From Pseudomonas sp. GM21 (GTDB lineage: Bacteria > Pseudomonadota > Gammaproteobacteria > Pseudomonadales > Pseudomonadaceae), in contig NZ_AKJS01000089.1 in NCBI RefSeq assembly GCF_000282215.1, forward strand, positions 1 to 32,662: a stretch of 32,662 nucleotides of DNA. Direction: 5' to 3'. Both the position numbers and the translations under genes were made by a program. A model generated the notes under the pieces. The model was not told the DNA's origin. It did not search any database and saw only the letters and a program-made list of their open reading frames with translations. Shown here piece by piece: positions 8,006 to 15,316 of the stretch; position 1 is the first letter of the stretch, and the number at the start of each line of letters is the position of its first letter.

Positions 8006-8899
8006 TCAAGCCTGATTCAGTTGTGCTTTGAGCAAATCGCGAAAGGTCTGGATCAGCGGTTCGCGACTGCGACCACGGCGAACGATCATCGAGAACGGCG
8101 CCTGATAACCAAAGGTCGCTGGCAGCAATACACGCAAATCGCCCTTGTCCGCCCAGGCCTGCGCATAGTGCTCCGGCAGGTAACCGATGTAGGCACCGGA
8201 CAGCACAAGAATCAGCTGCGCCTCCATGCTTTCCACCGTCGCCGCGCTGTGTTTGAAACCGTGACGCGCCAATTCCGCCTGACTCCAGTAACCCCGGCCA
8301 ACCATCCGTTGCTGGGTGATGACTTGCTCAGGGATACGCCGCTCGGTGAACAGCGGATGCCGGCTGCTGCAATACAGCCAGTGCTGTTCGCGGTAAAGCG
8401 GCATGTAAACCAGACCGCTCATGCGTGTGGAGAACGCACCGATGGCCAGGTCCAGGCGATTATCCTGCACGCCGAGTTGCAGTTCGTACGGACTCATTAC
8501 CGAAAGGTGCAAATGCACCGCCGGGTGTTCCTGGCTGTAGGCGCCGATGGCTTCGGCGAAGGGCAAGGCCTTGTCGCTGACGGTTGAGTCGATCACGCCA
8601 AGGTTCAGCGTGCCACGCAGTTCGCCCTTGAGCGCTGCGGCGTATTGCTCGAAGCCTTCGAGCTCGCCCAACAGACGCAAGGTTTCCTGATGAAACAGCT
8701 CGCCCTTGCTGGTCAGGCTGAAACCACCCCGACCGCGATGACAGAGCACCAGGCCGAGGGCCGCTTCAAGCTGGCTCATGTAGGTGCTGATGGCCGATGT
8801 CGAGAGGTTGAGTTCTTGCTGGGCGTTGGCAAACCCTTGATGACGGACCACGCTGACGAAGATGCGCAATAGTTTCAGGTCGGGTAAAGCGTTGGCCAT
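8006..8899 (-). CDS. gbuR: LysR-family regulator, GbuR-like, divergent from the amidinohydrolase
   Basis: The 297-residue protein has an N-terminal winged helix-turn-helix (about residues 8-65: FVSVVRHQGFANAQQELNLS, then STYMSQLEAALGL). The usual LysR effector domain follows (about 90-295). The reading frame extends upstream to a TTG at 8914, but the ATG at 8899 is chosen because GGAG lies 8 bases before it. It is divergent from the guanidino-acid hydrolase, with a near-perfect 24-base palindrome between them. That matches P. aeruginosa, where the LysR protein GbuR activates gbuA in response to 4-guanidinobutyrate. The symbol rests on this gene order and on the PA1414-like neighbour, not on a sequence search. 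A link to GpuR, regulator of guanidinopropionate use, is the main alternative. Confidence 0.7.
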   Translation of the reverse strand: MANALPDLKLLRIFVSVVRHQGFANAQQELNLSTSAISTYMSQLEAALGLVLCHRGRGGFSLTSKGELFHQETLRLLGELEGFEQYAAALKGELRGTLNLGVIDSTVSDKALPFAEAIGAYSQEHPAVHLHLSVMSPYELQLGVQDNRLDLAIGAFSTRMSGLVYMPLYREQHWLYCSSRHPLFTERRIPEQVITQQRMVGRGYWSQAELARHGFKHSAATVESMEAQLILVLSGAYIGYLPEHYAQAWADKGDLRVLLPATFGYQAPFSMIVRRGRSREPLIQTFRDLLKAQLNQA

Positions 8900-8935
8900 G
8901 AGGATCTCCAGCAAAAAAACGCAGACGATGACACC

Positions 8936-9092
8936 TGTAGCAGCTGCCGAGCACCGCGAGGCTGCGTTCGGTTGCGTTCGGCTGCGAAGCAGTCGTGAAT
9001 TCAGGCGATGCGGTTTTCAGGAAAACCTCGCGTCCAGGTTTGACGACTGCTTCGCAGCCGAACGCAGCCTCGCTGGCTCGGCAGCTGCTACA
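8936..9092. repeat. REPIN-like palindromic element A
   Basis: A 157-base imperfect palindrome with ends TGTAGCAGCTGCCGAGC and GCTCGGCAGCTGCTACA and internal arms containing GAGGCTGCGTTCGG / CCGAACGCAGCCTC. Related copies are at 13029, 15317 and 27750. It sits between gbuR and the likely shared operator, in the gbuR promoter or leader. The whole gap 8900-9271 holds only this element, the palindrome at 9125 and promoter sequence. Confidence 0.85.
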
Positions 9093-9124
9093 TGAGCTTT
9101 GCGAGTCTATCGCTGCGCGAACTA

Positions 9125-9148
9125 TTAGTTTAGAAAAATCTGAACTAA
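9125..9148. promoter_or_regulatory. Palindromic operator candidate between gbuR and gbuA
   Basis: TTAGTTTAGA and TCTGAACTAA flank a four-A centre; 9 of 10 arm positions pair. It lies 124 bases before the amidinohydrolase start and is the only strong symmetric site in the gap apart from the repeat element. Dyads with LysR-type T-N11-A geometry are typical of regulators that control a divergent neighbour. Binding by the GbuR-like protein is inferred. Confidence 0.5.
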
Positions 9149-9271
9149 GTATTTGCCCGTAGCGATTCTTCCCGGCCACTACATTTCGCAGAATCGGCTC
9201 CTAACGGTGCCTGTGTCCGTCCGGACCTGTGCAACCCACATAAATAAAACAACGACGATGAGGCCCTACCC

Positions 9272-10222
9272 GTGGACAAGATTCTTCACCAACCACTGGG
9301 CGGCAATGAAATGCCGCGCTTCGGCGGCATCGCCACCATGATGCGACTCCCCCATTTAGATACCGCTGCCGGCCTGGACGCTGCCTTCATTGGCGTGCCA
9401 CTGGACATCGGCACCTCGCTGCGCCCCGGTACCCGTTTCGGACCTCGCGAAATCCGCGCTGAATCGGTGATGATCCGCCCGTACAACATGGCGACCGGCG
9501 CTGCTCCGTTCGATTCGCTATCGGTGGCTGACATCGGCGACGTGGCGATCAATACGTTCAACCTGCTGGACGCGGTACGGATCATCGAAGAGTCCTACCA
9601 CAAAATCCTCGAACACGATGTGATCCCCCTGACTCTCGGCGGCGACCACACCATTACCCTGCCGATCCTGCGCGCCATCCATAAAAAGCACGGCAAGATC
9701 GGCCTGGTGCACATTGATGCGCACGCTGATGTGAACGATCACATGTTTGGCGAGAAAATCGCCCACGGCACCACCTTCCGCCGCGCCGTCGAAGAAGGCC
9801 TGCTGGATTGCGACCGCGTGGTGCAAATCGGCCTGCGCGCTCAGGGCTACACCGCTGACGACTTCAACTGGAGCCGTAATCAGGGCTTCCGTGTCGTTCA
9901 GGCCGAAGAGTGCTGGCACAAATCCCTGGCCCCGTTGATGGCCGAAGTTCGCGAGAAAGTCGGTGGCGGTCCGGTGTACCTGAGTTTCGACATCGACGGC
10001 ATTGACCCGGCCTGGGCGCCTGGCACCGGCACCCCGGAAATCGGCGGTCTGACGACCATTCAAGCAATTGAAATCGTTCGCGGCTGCCAAGGCCTCGACC
10101 TGATCGGTTGCGATCTGGTAGAAGTCTCGCCCGCTTACGACACCACCGGCAACACCTCGCTGCTGGCCGCCAACCTGCTGTACGAAATGCTCTGCGTACT
10201 GCCGGGTGTGGTCCACCGCTGA
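9272..10222 (+). CDS. gbuA: Guanidinobutyrase (agmatinase/ureohydrolase family)
   Basis: The 316-residue enzyme belongs to the arginase/agmatinase family of manganese ureohydrolases. The metal-binding motifs are complete: GGDHT at 123-127, DAHAD at 149-153 and SFDIDGIDP at 238-246. GbuA splits 4-guanidinobutyrate into 4-aminobutyrate and urea. This fits the N-terminus MDKILHQPLGGNEMPRFGGI, which I recall as typical of the Pseudomonas GbuA/GpuA group rather than true agmatinases. The GTG at 9272 is used, with GAGG 8 bases upstream. A divergent LysR gene and a downstream sodium:solute symporter agree with a guanidino-acid catabolic unit. Guanidinopropionase (GpuA) and agmatinase (SpeB) are the alternatives; the PA1414-like gene nearby favours GbuA by synteny. 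Confidence 0.75.
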   Translation: MDKILHQPLGGNEMPRFGGIATMMRLPHLDTAAGLDAAFIGVPLDIGTSLRPGTRFGPREIRAESVMIRPYNMATGAAPFDSLSVADIGDVAINTFNLLDAVRIIEESYHKILEHDVIPLTLGGDHTITLPILRAIHKKHGKIGLVHIDAHADVNDHMFGEKIAHGTTFRRAVEEGLLDCDRVVQIGLRAQGYTADDFNWSRNQGFRVVQAEECWHKSLAPLMAEVREKVGGGPVYLSFDIDGIDPAWAPGTGTPEIGGLTTIQAIEIVRGCQGLDLIGCDLVEVSPAYDTTGNTSLLAANLLYEMLCVLPGVVHR

Positions 10223-10298
10223 GGATGGATTCACTCGCTAAACCGGCGTAGCGACAAGCCACCTGATTCAACGCAATACCTGTGGTCAACACACTACC

Positions 10299-10403
10299 TG
10301 TGGGAGCGTGCGATGCGGCGTCCCGACTTGCCCGCGATGAACGATAACGCGGTCTGCCTGACAGATCGCGGCGCTCCCATCGCGGGCAAGCCACGCTCTC
10401 ACA
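10299..10403. repeat. REPIN (paired REP sequences)
   Basis: Two inverted REP sequences (TGTGGGAGCGTG... CTTGCCCGCGATG and CATCGCGGGCAAGCCACGC) enclose a short centre. It lies between the amidinohydrolase and symporter genes and could attenuate or process a shared transcript. Confidence 0.8.
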
Positions 10404-10453
10404 GCGATTGATTTTCGCCTCACCATAAAAAAAACAATTGGAGACACGCCGTC

Positions 10454-11833
10454 ATGGCTTTGGATTTATTCGTCGTACTCATCTACGCCGCCGCGATGCT
10501 GATACTCGGCTACTACGGCATGCGCAAGGCCAAGACCAACGAAGACTTTTTGGTCGCCGGTCGTAACCTCGGTCCGAGCCTGTACATGGGCACCATGGCC
10601 GCCACCGTGCTGGGCGGCGCGTCCACCGTCGGCACCGTGCGCCTGGGCTACGTCCACGGCATCTCCGGTTTCTGGCTGTGCGCGGCCCTAGGCTGCGGGA
10701 TCGTCGCGCTGAACCTGTTCCTCGCCAAACCGCTGCTGAAACTGAAGATCTATACCGTTACCCAAGTGCTGGAAAAACGCTACAACCCGATGGCCCGCTC
10801 CGCGAGCGCGGCGATCATGCTGGCGTATGCGCTGATGATCGGCGTGACCTCGATCCTGGCCATCGGCACCGTACTGCAAGTGCTGTTCGACCTGCCGTTC
10901 TGGGTCTCGGTATTGGTCGGCGGCGGTGTGGTGGTGATTTACTCCGCGATCGGCGGCATGTGGTCCCTGACCCTGACCGACATCGTCCAGTTCGTGATCA
11001 AGACCGTCGGCCTGATGTTCATCCTGTTGCCCATCTGCCTGTACCGCGTCGGCGGCTGGGATGAGTTGGTGTTGAAACTGCCGGCAACCGCCTTCAGCTT
11101 CACCACGATTGGCTGGGACACCATCATCACCTACTTCATGATCTACTTCTTCGGGATCCTGATCGGCCAGGACATCTGGCAGCGTGTGTTCACCGTCAAG
11201 ACCGCCAAAGTGGCACAGGTCGCCGGTACGTTCGCAGGCTTTTACTGCATCCTCTACGGACTGGCCTGCGCCCTGATCGGCATGGCTGCCCACGTGCTGA
11301 TCCCGGACCTGGACAACGTCAACAACGCCTTCGCCGCCATCGTCAAACTGTCCCTGCCGGACGGTATCCGTGGCCTGGTGATCGCTGCCGCACTGGCCGC
11401 CATGATGTCTACCGCCAGCGCCGGCCTGCTCGCCGCTGCCACCACCCTGACCGAAGACATGCTGCCGAAACTGCGTGGCGGTAAACCGTCGAGCCTGCGC
11501 GTCAACCGCCTGTTCACCCTGTTGACCGGCATCGTCGTACTGGGCATCGCTCTGGTCGTGAATGACGTGATCAGCGCCCTGACCCTGGCGTACAACCTGC
11601 TGGTGGGCGGCATGCTGATCCCGCTGATGGGGGCGATTTTCTGGAAACGCGCCACCACCGCCGGCGCGATCACCAGCATGGGCATGGGCTTTGCCACTGC
11701 GCTGGTGTTCATGTTCAAGGACGGTCTGGATGCCAATACCCCTATCTATTACAGCCTCGGTGTCGGTCTGCTGAGCTTCGTGCTGGTCAGCCTGATGTCC
11801 CGTCGCCCGGCAGCCCAGGCCAGCGCCGCCTAA
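10454..11833 (+). CDS. Sodium:solute symporter (SSS family), probably guanidino-acid uptake
   Basis: The 459-residue integral membrane protein has about 13 hydrophobic segments beginning at residue 4 (LFVVLIYAAAMLILGYYG). It shows the SSS-family layout, including TNEDFLVAGRNLG and a GGASTVGTVRLGY stretch near residue 55, which fits the substrate and sodium-site region. It would couple sodium entry to solute import across the inner membrane. The ATG at 10454 has TTGGAG upstream. Its position after gbuA suggests that it imports guanidinobutyrate or a related compound. P. aeruginosa also has SSS transporters at its guanidino-acid loci. Substrate assignment is inference. A long hairpin with a following T-run starts 30 bases after the stop. 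Confidence 0.85.
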   Translation: MALDLFVVLIYAAAMLILGYYGMRKAKTNEDFLVAGRNLGPSLYMGTMAATVLGGASTVGTVRLGYVHGISGFWLCAALGCGIVALNLFLAKPLLKLKIYTVTQVLEKRYNPMARSASAAIMLAYALMIGVTSILAIGTVLQVLFDLPFWVSVLVGGGVVVIYSAIGGMWSLTLTDIVQFVIKTVGLMFILLPICLYRVGGWDELVLKLPATAFSFTTIGWDTIITYFMIYFFGILIGQDIWQRVFTVKTAKVAQVAGTFAGFYCILYGLACALIGMAAHVLIPDLDNVNNAFAAIVKLSLPDGIRGLVIAAALAAMMSTASAGLLAAATTLTEDMLPKLRGGKPSSLRVNRLFTLLTGIVVLGIALVVNDVISALTLAYNLLVGGMLIPLMGAIFWKRATTAGAITSMGMGFATALVFMFKDGLDANTPIYYSLGVGLLSFVLVSLMSRRPAAQASAA

Positions 11834-11862
11834 GCTCAACATAACAACTGATGCTTTCTTCG

Positions 11863-11944
11863 ACGGGTGTGGCACGGGCGCGTCCTCCCTTATTTCATGC
11901 GCCGCGTTGAAATAAGGGAGGACACGCCCACTTGCCACACCCGT
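11863..11944 (+). terminator. 82-base hairpin between symporter and hydrolase
   Basis: Outer arms ACGGGTGTGGCA / TGCCACACCCGT (12 bp) and inner arms GTCCTCCCTTATTTCA / TGAAATAAGGGAGGAC (16 bp) are both perfect, with a 10-base loop and small bulges between. ATTTTT follows at once, so it could end symporter transcription. It is far longer than an ordinary terminator and may be a miniature mobile element or an attenuator ahead of the next gene, whose ribosome site lies 12 bases further on. Confidence 0.6.
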
Positions 11945-11969
11945 ATTTTTCGTCTGGAGAAAAGTGTTT

Positions 11970-12695
11970 ATGAAGATCGTCAGCCGCGATCGTTGGTTCG
12001 AGGTGAAACAGCTCAGCGACGGCATTCGCCTGATTCACGAGCCCTACATCCGGCCTTTCTATCGCTGCAACCTCTGGCACATACAGGGTCGCGACAAGGA
12101 TTTGCTGTTGGACAGTGGTTCCGGGCTGGTCAGCCTGCGGGAGCAATTGCCATGGATCACCGAACGGCCGCTGGTGGCGGTAGCGAGTCATTGCCATTTC
12201 GACCACATCGCCGGGCATCACGAATTCCCTGAACGACTGGTGCACCCCGCTGAGGCGGACATCCTCGCCGCACCGGACGGCAACAACGATTTGAGCAAAG
12301 CCTTTGTCGGTGACGACATGTTCGAGGCTCATCCTGACTGCCCGTTGTGCTACGCCGAATACCGGGTCAAGGCAGCGCCCGCCACGGGCATGATTGAAGA
12401 AGGCGATGTGCTGGACCTGGGCGACCGCGTACTGCAAGTGTTGCACACACCGGGGCATTCACCGGGAGGCATCAGCCTATACGAAGCGGCGACCGAGACG
12501 CTGTTCAGTGGCGACATCATCTACGACGGCCCGCTGGTAGAAGACGCCTATCACTCCAACCTCGACGACTACGCCCGCAGCCTGCAACGCCTGCGCGAGT
12601 TGCCTGTGCACACGGTGCATGGCGGGCATTTCGGCAGTTTTTCGGGGGAGCATTTGCGCACGATGATTGACGAGTGGCAGCGCTCACACGGCTGA
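11970..12695 (+). CDS. Metallo-beta-lactamase-fold hydrolase
   Basis: The 241-residue protein carries the zinc-binding motif H74-C-H76-F-D78-H79. Later ligand motifs are HTPGHSPGG, SGDIIYDG and a terminal VHGGHFGSF, so both metal sites look intact. Members of this superfamily hydrolyse thioesters, lactones, phosphodiesters and other substrates; the substrate here is unknown. The ATG at 11970 is preferred over an in-frame GTG at 11964, because GGAG ends only 4 bases before the GTG and 10 before the ATG. It lies downstream of the guanidino-acid genes but beyond a strong hairpin, so a role in the same pathway is uncertain. The carrier-protein-like gene follows after 51 bases. Confidence 0.85.
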   Translation: MKIVSRDRWFEVKQLSDGIRLIHEPYIRPFYRCNLWHIQGRDKDLLLDSGSGLVSLREQLPWITERPLVAVASHCHFDHIAGHHEFPERLVHPAEADILAAPDGNNDLSKAFVGDDMFEAHPDCPLCYAEYRVKAAPATGMIEEGDVLDLGDRVLQVLHTPGHSPGGISLYEAATETLFSGDIIYDGPLVEDAYHSNLDDYARSLQRLRELPVHTVHGGHFGSFSGEHLRTMIDEWQRSHG

Positions 12696-12746
12696 GGCCT
12701 GCTGTACTCAATCGCAGGGACAACCAGTCGCCCTCGAAGAACAACC

Positions 12747-12998
12747 ATGAAAAGAGCCGCCGTTCGCCTCACCGTCCACCAGTCCATCAGTCGCGTGCTG
12801 GACGGTCGGGATGACTTCAGCGACGACGCCAGCCTGGCGGAGTTGGGATTGGATAAAGAAGACATCGAAGAGCTGATCTTCCATCTGGAGGATGAGCTGG
12901 GGGTGACGGCGTTTACGGCGGAGGAAGACCGGCTGCTCAAGACCGCCAGGACGGCGAATGATTTGAGCCGGTTTTTGATTGAGATCGGGCGGCACTGA
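12747..12998 (+). CDS. Acyl-carrier-protein-like small protein lacking the phosphopantetheine serine
   Basis: The 83-residue acidic protein follows the carrier-protein pattern: an N-terminal helix, a loop with DDASLAELGLDKEDIEELIF, then two further helices. In acyl carrier proteins the helix-2 start reads D-S-L, with the serine carrying 4'-phosphopantetheine. Here the aligned stretch is D-K-E, so the attachment serine is missing. It is therefore either a non-acylated ACP-fold protein or a protein that only resembles one. The ribosome site is weak (CGAAGAAC). It is close behind the metallo-beta-lactamase-fold gene and may be cotranscribed with it. Function is not known. Confidence 0.7.
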   Translation: MKRAAVRLTVHQSISRVLDGRDDFSDDASLAELGLDKEDIEELIFHLEDELGVTAFTAEEDRLLKTARTANDLSRFLIEIGRH

Positions 12999-13028
12999 AT
13001 TTGCCCGATCTCTGGCATCTGCCTGATC

Positions 13029-13196
13029 TGTAGCAGCTGCCGAGCACCGCGAGGCTGCGTTCGGGGCCGTCCACATTATTCGGACGGAGCCGTCGGTGAC
13101 ATCAGATTTTGCCGTGTGTCAGGTAGACGCAGCATGTAGGGATTTACGGCTGCTGTGCAGCCGAACGCTGCCTCGCGGTGCTCGACAGCTGCTACA
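13029..13196. repeat. REPIN-like palindromic element B with altered centre
   Basis: The ends (TGTAGCAGCTGCCGAGC and GACAGCTGCTACA) and the GAGGCTGCGTTCGG arm match elements A and C. The inside is different: it contains GGCCGTCCACATTATTCGGA and lacks the symmetric inner part of the others. It separates the carrier-like gene from the PA1414-like gene and probably acts as a two-sided transcription stop. Confidence 0.75.
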
Positions 13197-13215
13197 TGTG
13201 CTACATGCGGCGCGA

Positions 13216-13344
13216 CTACCGGCGGCGTTGCTGGCGTCGGCGCTGCTCGTCGTCCGTACGAATAGGCACAGGTTGCAGAGGCGGTTCGATCAAACCGAGT
13301 GCAACACCCAGATCGTGCAGCCAGTTTTGGATTTTCTCTTTCAT
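13216..13344 (-). CDS. PA1414-family mini-protein (42 residues)
   Basis: The small product begins MKEKIQNWLHDLGVALGLIE, continues PPLQPVPI and ends in an arginine/glutamine-rich tail. I recognise this as the PA1414-type mini-protein of Pseudomonas. In P. aeruginosa the PA1414 locus is strongly induced without oxygen and corresponds to the small RNA SicX, so this gene may also be a dual RNA/protein locus. The ATG at 13344 has a strong AAGGGGG ribosome site; an upstream in-frame start at 13398 has no such support. It is encoded opposite to the neighbouring gbuA-locus genes. Its closeness to gbuA matches the P. aeruginosa numbering (PA1414 near PA1421). No biochemical function can be read from the sequence. 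Confidence 0.75.
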   Translation of the reverse strand: MKEKIQNWLHDLGVALGLIEPPLQPVPIRTDDEQRRRQQRRR

Positions 13345-13400
13345 GGTGCCCCCTTCAGGGTAGTGCCGGGCGACCGGAATTCTGAGGTCGCTTCGCACTG

Positions 13401-13434
13401 ATAATAGTCCGAAGTCCTACGTAATGCTCATCAA
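13401..13434 (-). promoter_or_regulatory. Possible Anr-type site and -10 upstream of the PA1414-like gene
   Basis: Read on the minus strand, 13434-13421 is TTGATGAGCATTAC, matching 8 of 10 positions of the Anr/FNR box TTGAT-N4-ATCAA. TATTAT at 13406-13401 is a good -10. The box ends 14 bases before the -10, about 8 fewer than the usual class II spacing, so the call is weak. Anaerobic control is expected from the P. aeruginosa relative, not shown here. Confidence 0.3.
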
Positions 13435-13483
13435 AAGACGCAATGATCTGTTACTGAATTGAACAAAATGCCTGACCGGTCGT

Positions 13484-14047
13484 TCAAGCAATCGCCCGGA
13501 CCTGAACCGGTGCCGTCGGATAGACCGTCTGCTGCTGCTCGATCCACGCGTTCAAGTTGGCCCCGATCATGCCCTTGCGCCACATCAGCCACGTCGTCGC
13601 CCTGTCAAATGGTTCCGCCAAAGGGTGCACCGCCACGTTCTCGCGGCCCGGCAGACTGGCAAGCATTGACTCCGACATCAGCGCCACGCCCGAGCCTGCA
13701 ATCACACAGGCGAGCATGCCCGGATAGGATTCGATCTCCATCGCCCGGCCCATCGCAGCATGGTCATGCGCGAACCAGGCCCCCAGGCGCATCCGGTAGG
13801 AACAACCCTGGAGAAAGGTAAACACCGATCGCCCTTCTACATCCAGCGCACTGCGCACTGGCGGGTGATCGGCCTCAGTGATCAGCACCAGCCGTTCGTC
13901 GCACAACGGCACGCCGTCCAGCCCCGCGAACTCCAGCGGGCCGTCCACCAGCGCCGCATCCAGTCGACCGCTGAGCAGGCCTTCAAGCAGTTCGCCGCTG
14001 GGCCCCGATTGCACTTGCAGGTTTACCGCCGGGTAACGGCGGTGATA
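13484..14047 (-). pseudogene. LysR-family regulator remnant, effector domain only
   Basis: The reading frame holds only the C-terminal two-thirds of a LysR regulator (YHRRYPAVNLQVQSGPSGEL onward, with SGRLDAALVDGP and MLACVIAGSGVALMSESML). About 188 codons remain of the usual 300. The DNA-binding helix-turn-helix and the start codon are gone. Homology stops at about 14047, where GC-rich CCCCGGGCCCC joins it to a divergently oriented MFS transporter remnant. In intact relatives such LysR genes commonly lie back to back with the transporter they control, so one deletion probably removed both 5' ends and the shared promoter. A GTG at 14014 could in principle start a headless protein, but no ribosome site supports it. 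Confidence 0.8.
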
Positions 14048-14049
14048 CC

Positions 14050-14343
14050 CCGGGCCCCATTGCCGTCACGTCGGATCATCAGGGCATCGTTCGATTGAGT
14101 GTGATCTATGGCTTGTACGGTCTGGGCTACATCATCCCCGCCACGTTTCTCTCGCAAAAGGCCAACGCGCAGTTTCACGGGCAATGGCTGGCCACCCTGA
14201 GCAGCCATTTCAGTGGCGGCTTGCAGCCCGCCTTGATCGTTGCCGGCAGCGGATTGCTTATCGCCGGGAGCTTGTTGCTGCGTCCGGTCAGGACTGCCCG
14301 AGGGCTTTGCGCAAACGACGGCGCACCCACTGTTCAGCGCTGA
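14050..14343 (+). pseudogene. YbfB/YjiJ-like MFS transporter remnant with two deletions
   Basis: The frame contains an internal MFS segment (GIVRLSVIYGLYGLGYIIPA, then TFLSQKANAQFHGQW) joined directly to what looks like the last transmembrane segment (LSSHFSGGLQPALIVAGSGL). Family members have about 390-400 residues; fewer than 100 remain. The N-terminal half is lost at the junction with the LysR remnant near 14050. The segment between HGQW and LATLSS (about 14187-14195) also appears to be missing. The frame stays open across both joins and runs 56 bases into the convergent EamA gene. The family call rests on remembered sequence pattern, so the exact relative is uncertain; the truncation is clear from length. 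Confidence 0.7.
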
Positions 14344-15220
14344 CGAACGTGATGCCGAGCAGCACCAGCACGGCGCCGATAACAAAGTTGAGGCTCAGTT
14401 CTTCACCCAGCAACACCACCCCGAACGTAACGCCGAACAGTGGCGTCATGAACGAGAACACCGCCAGGTTCGCCGCCAGATAACGGCGCAGCAGCCAGAA
14501 CCAGATCAAGTAACTGAAGAACGACACCACCAATCCCTGGAACAGTACGCTGGTCACCGCCACTGCGGTCAGGCTGACGTGAGTGATCTGGCCGCTGAGG
14601 AACGCGATCAGCACCAGGCCGACGAAACCGACGATCAGTTGATAGAACAACGTAAGCGTCACTGGCGCTTCCGACAGGCGCGAAGCGCGCACCACCACGG
14701 TGGTTGCGCCCCAGGCAGCGCCGGCCAGTACGCCCAGCGCATCGCCCAGCAACATGCGCTGATCGAGATTGTCCCAGGACACGCCACCGGCAAACGCGAT
14801 GGCGATCCCGACGAAAGCGAGAAATATCCCCAGCCACTGCAAAGGCCTTAAGCGCTCACTCGGCAGCAACCAATGCACGCCCAACGCGGTAAAAATCGGT
14901 GCGGTGTAAAGGAACACCGACATGTGCGCCGCCGTGGTCAGTTGCAAGCCTTCAGAGATGAAGAAAAACTCCAGACCAAACAGCGCACCGGCCAGCAAAC
15001 CGCCGCGCCACGTGGCGCCGACCTGATCCCAGCCGCCTTTCCAGCAGATCAGCAATCCTACGAGCAATGCGGAAATGCCCGACCGCCCCACCGCCTGCAT
15101 GACCGGTGCGATGTCAGGCGCCGCCCACTTGATGATCACCTGTTGTACGCCCCAGATCAGGCACAACCCGATCATCACTTGCAGGGCAAATCCGTCGGCG
15201 CTACGCCGGCTGGCGCTCAC
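14288..15220 (-). CDS. EamA/DMT-family membrane transporter
   Basis: The 310-residue protein has ten predicted membrane segments in two EamA repeats. Examples are VMIGLCLIWGVQQVIIKWAA near the start and VLFQGLVVSFFSYLIWFWLL in the second repeat. Members export metabolites such as amino acids; the substrate here is unknown. The frame opens at a TTG at 15283, but the GTG at 15220 is preferred because GAGG lies 7 bases upstream and the product then begins just before the first membrane helix. The C-terminus is intact and overlaps the convergent MFS remnant by 56 bases. A palindromic repeat lies upstream, so this gene probably has its own promoter in the short gap between. Confidence 0.85.
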   Translation of the reverse strand: MSASRRSADGFALQVMIGLCLIWGVQQVIIKWAAPDIAPVMQAVGRSGISALLVGLLICWKGGWDQVGATWRGGLLAGALFGLEFFFISEGLQLTTAAHMSVFLYTAPIFTALGVHWLLPSERLRPLQWLGIFLAFVGIAIAFAGGVSWDNLDQRMLLGDALGVLAGAAWGATTVVVRASRLSEAPVTLTLFYQLIVGFVGLVLIAFLSGQITHVSLTAVAVTSVLFQGLVVSFFSYLIWFWLLRRYLAANLAVFSFMTPLFGVTFGVVLLGEELSLNFVIGAVLVLLGITFVSAEQWVRRRLRKALGQS

Positions 15221-15285
15221 CGTGACACCTCGACAACACAATCCATGGCAGAAACTCGGCAGAATAAAAACAAAACGCAACAATC

Positions 15286-15309
15286 CGTAGCTGCTGGCGA
15301 AGCCTGCCT
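15286..15309. repeat. Half-element related to repeat D
   Basis: CGTAGCTGCTGGCGAAGCCT is nearly identical to the outer end of element D (27750), but no partner arm follows before element C begins 8 bases later. It is probably a decayed or interrupted copy. Confidence 0.55.
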
Positions 15310-15316
15310 CCGTCTC

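Noticed and set aside
8936..9092. Possible CRISPR-like repeat
   Set aside because: A single palindromic element with dispersed copies, not an array with regular spacers.
10688..12025. Minus-strand 445-residue frame opposite the symporter
   Set aside because: Same shadow composition; the symporter frame has clear membrane segments and a ribosome site.
11867..12232. Plus-strand 121-residue frame starting in the 82-base hairpin
   Set aside because: It overlaps the metallo-beta-lactamase-fold gene out of frame and has no ribosome site.
13484..14014. Intact short regulator gene
   Set aside because: It lacks the DNA-binding domain and any ribosome site, and homology continues upstream without a start, so it is called a remnant.
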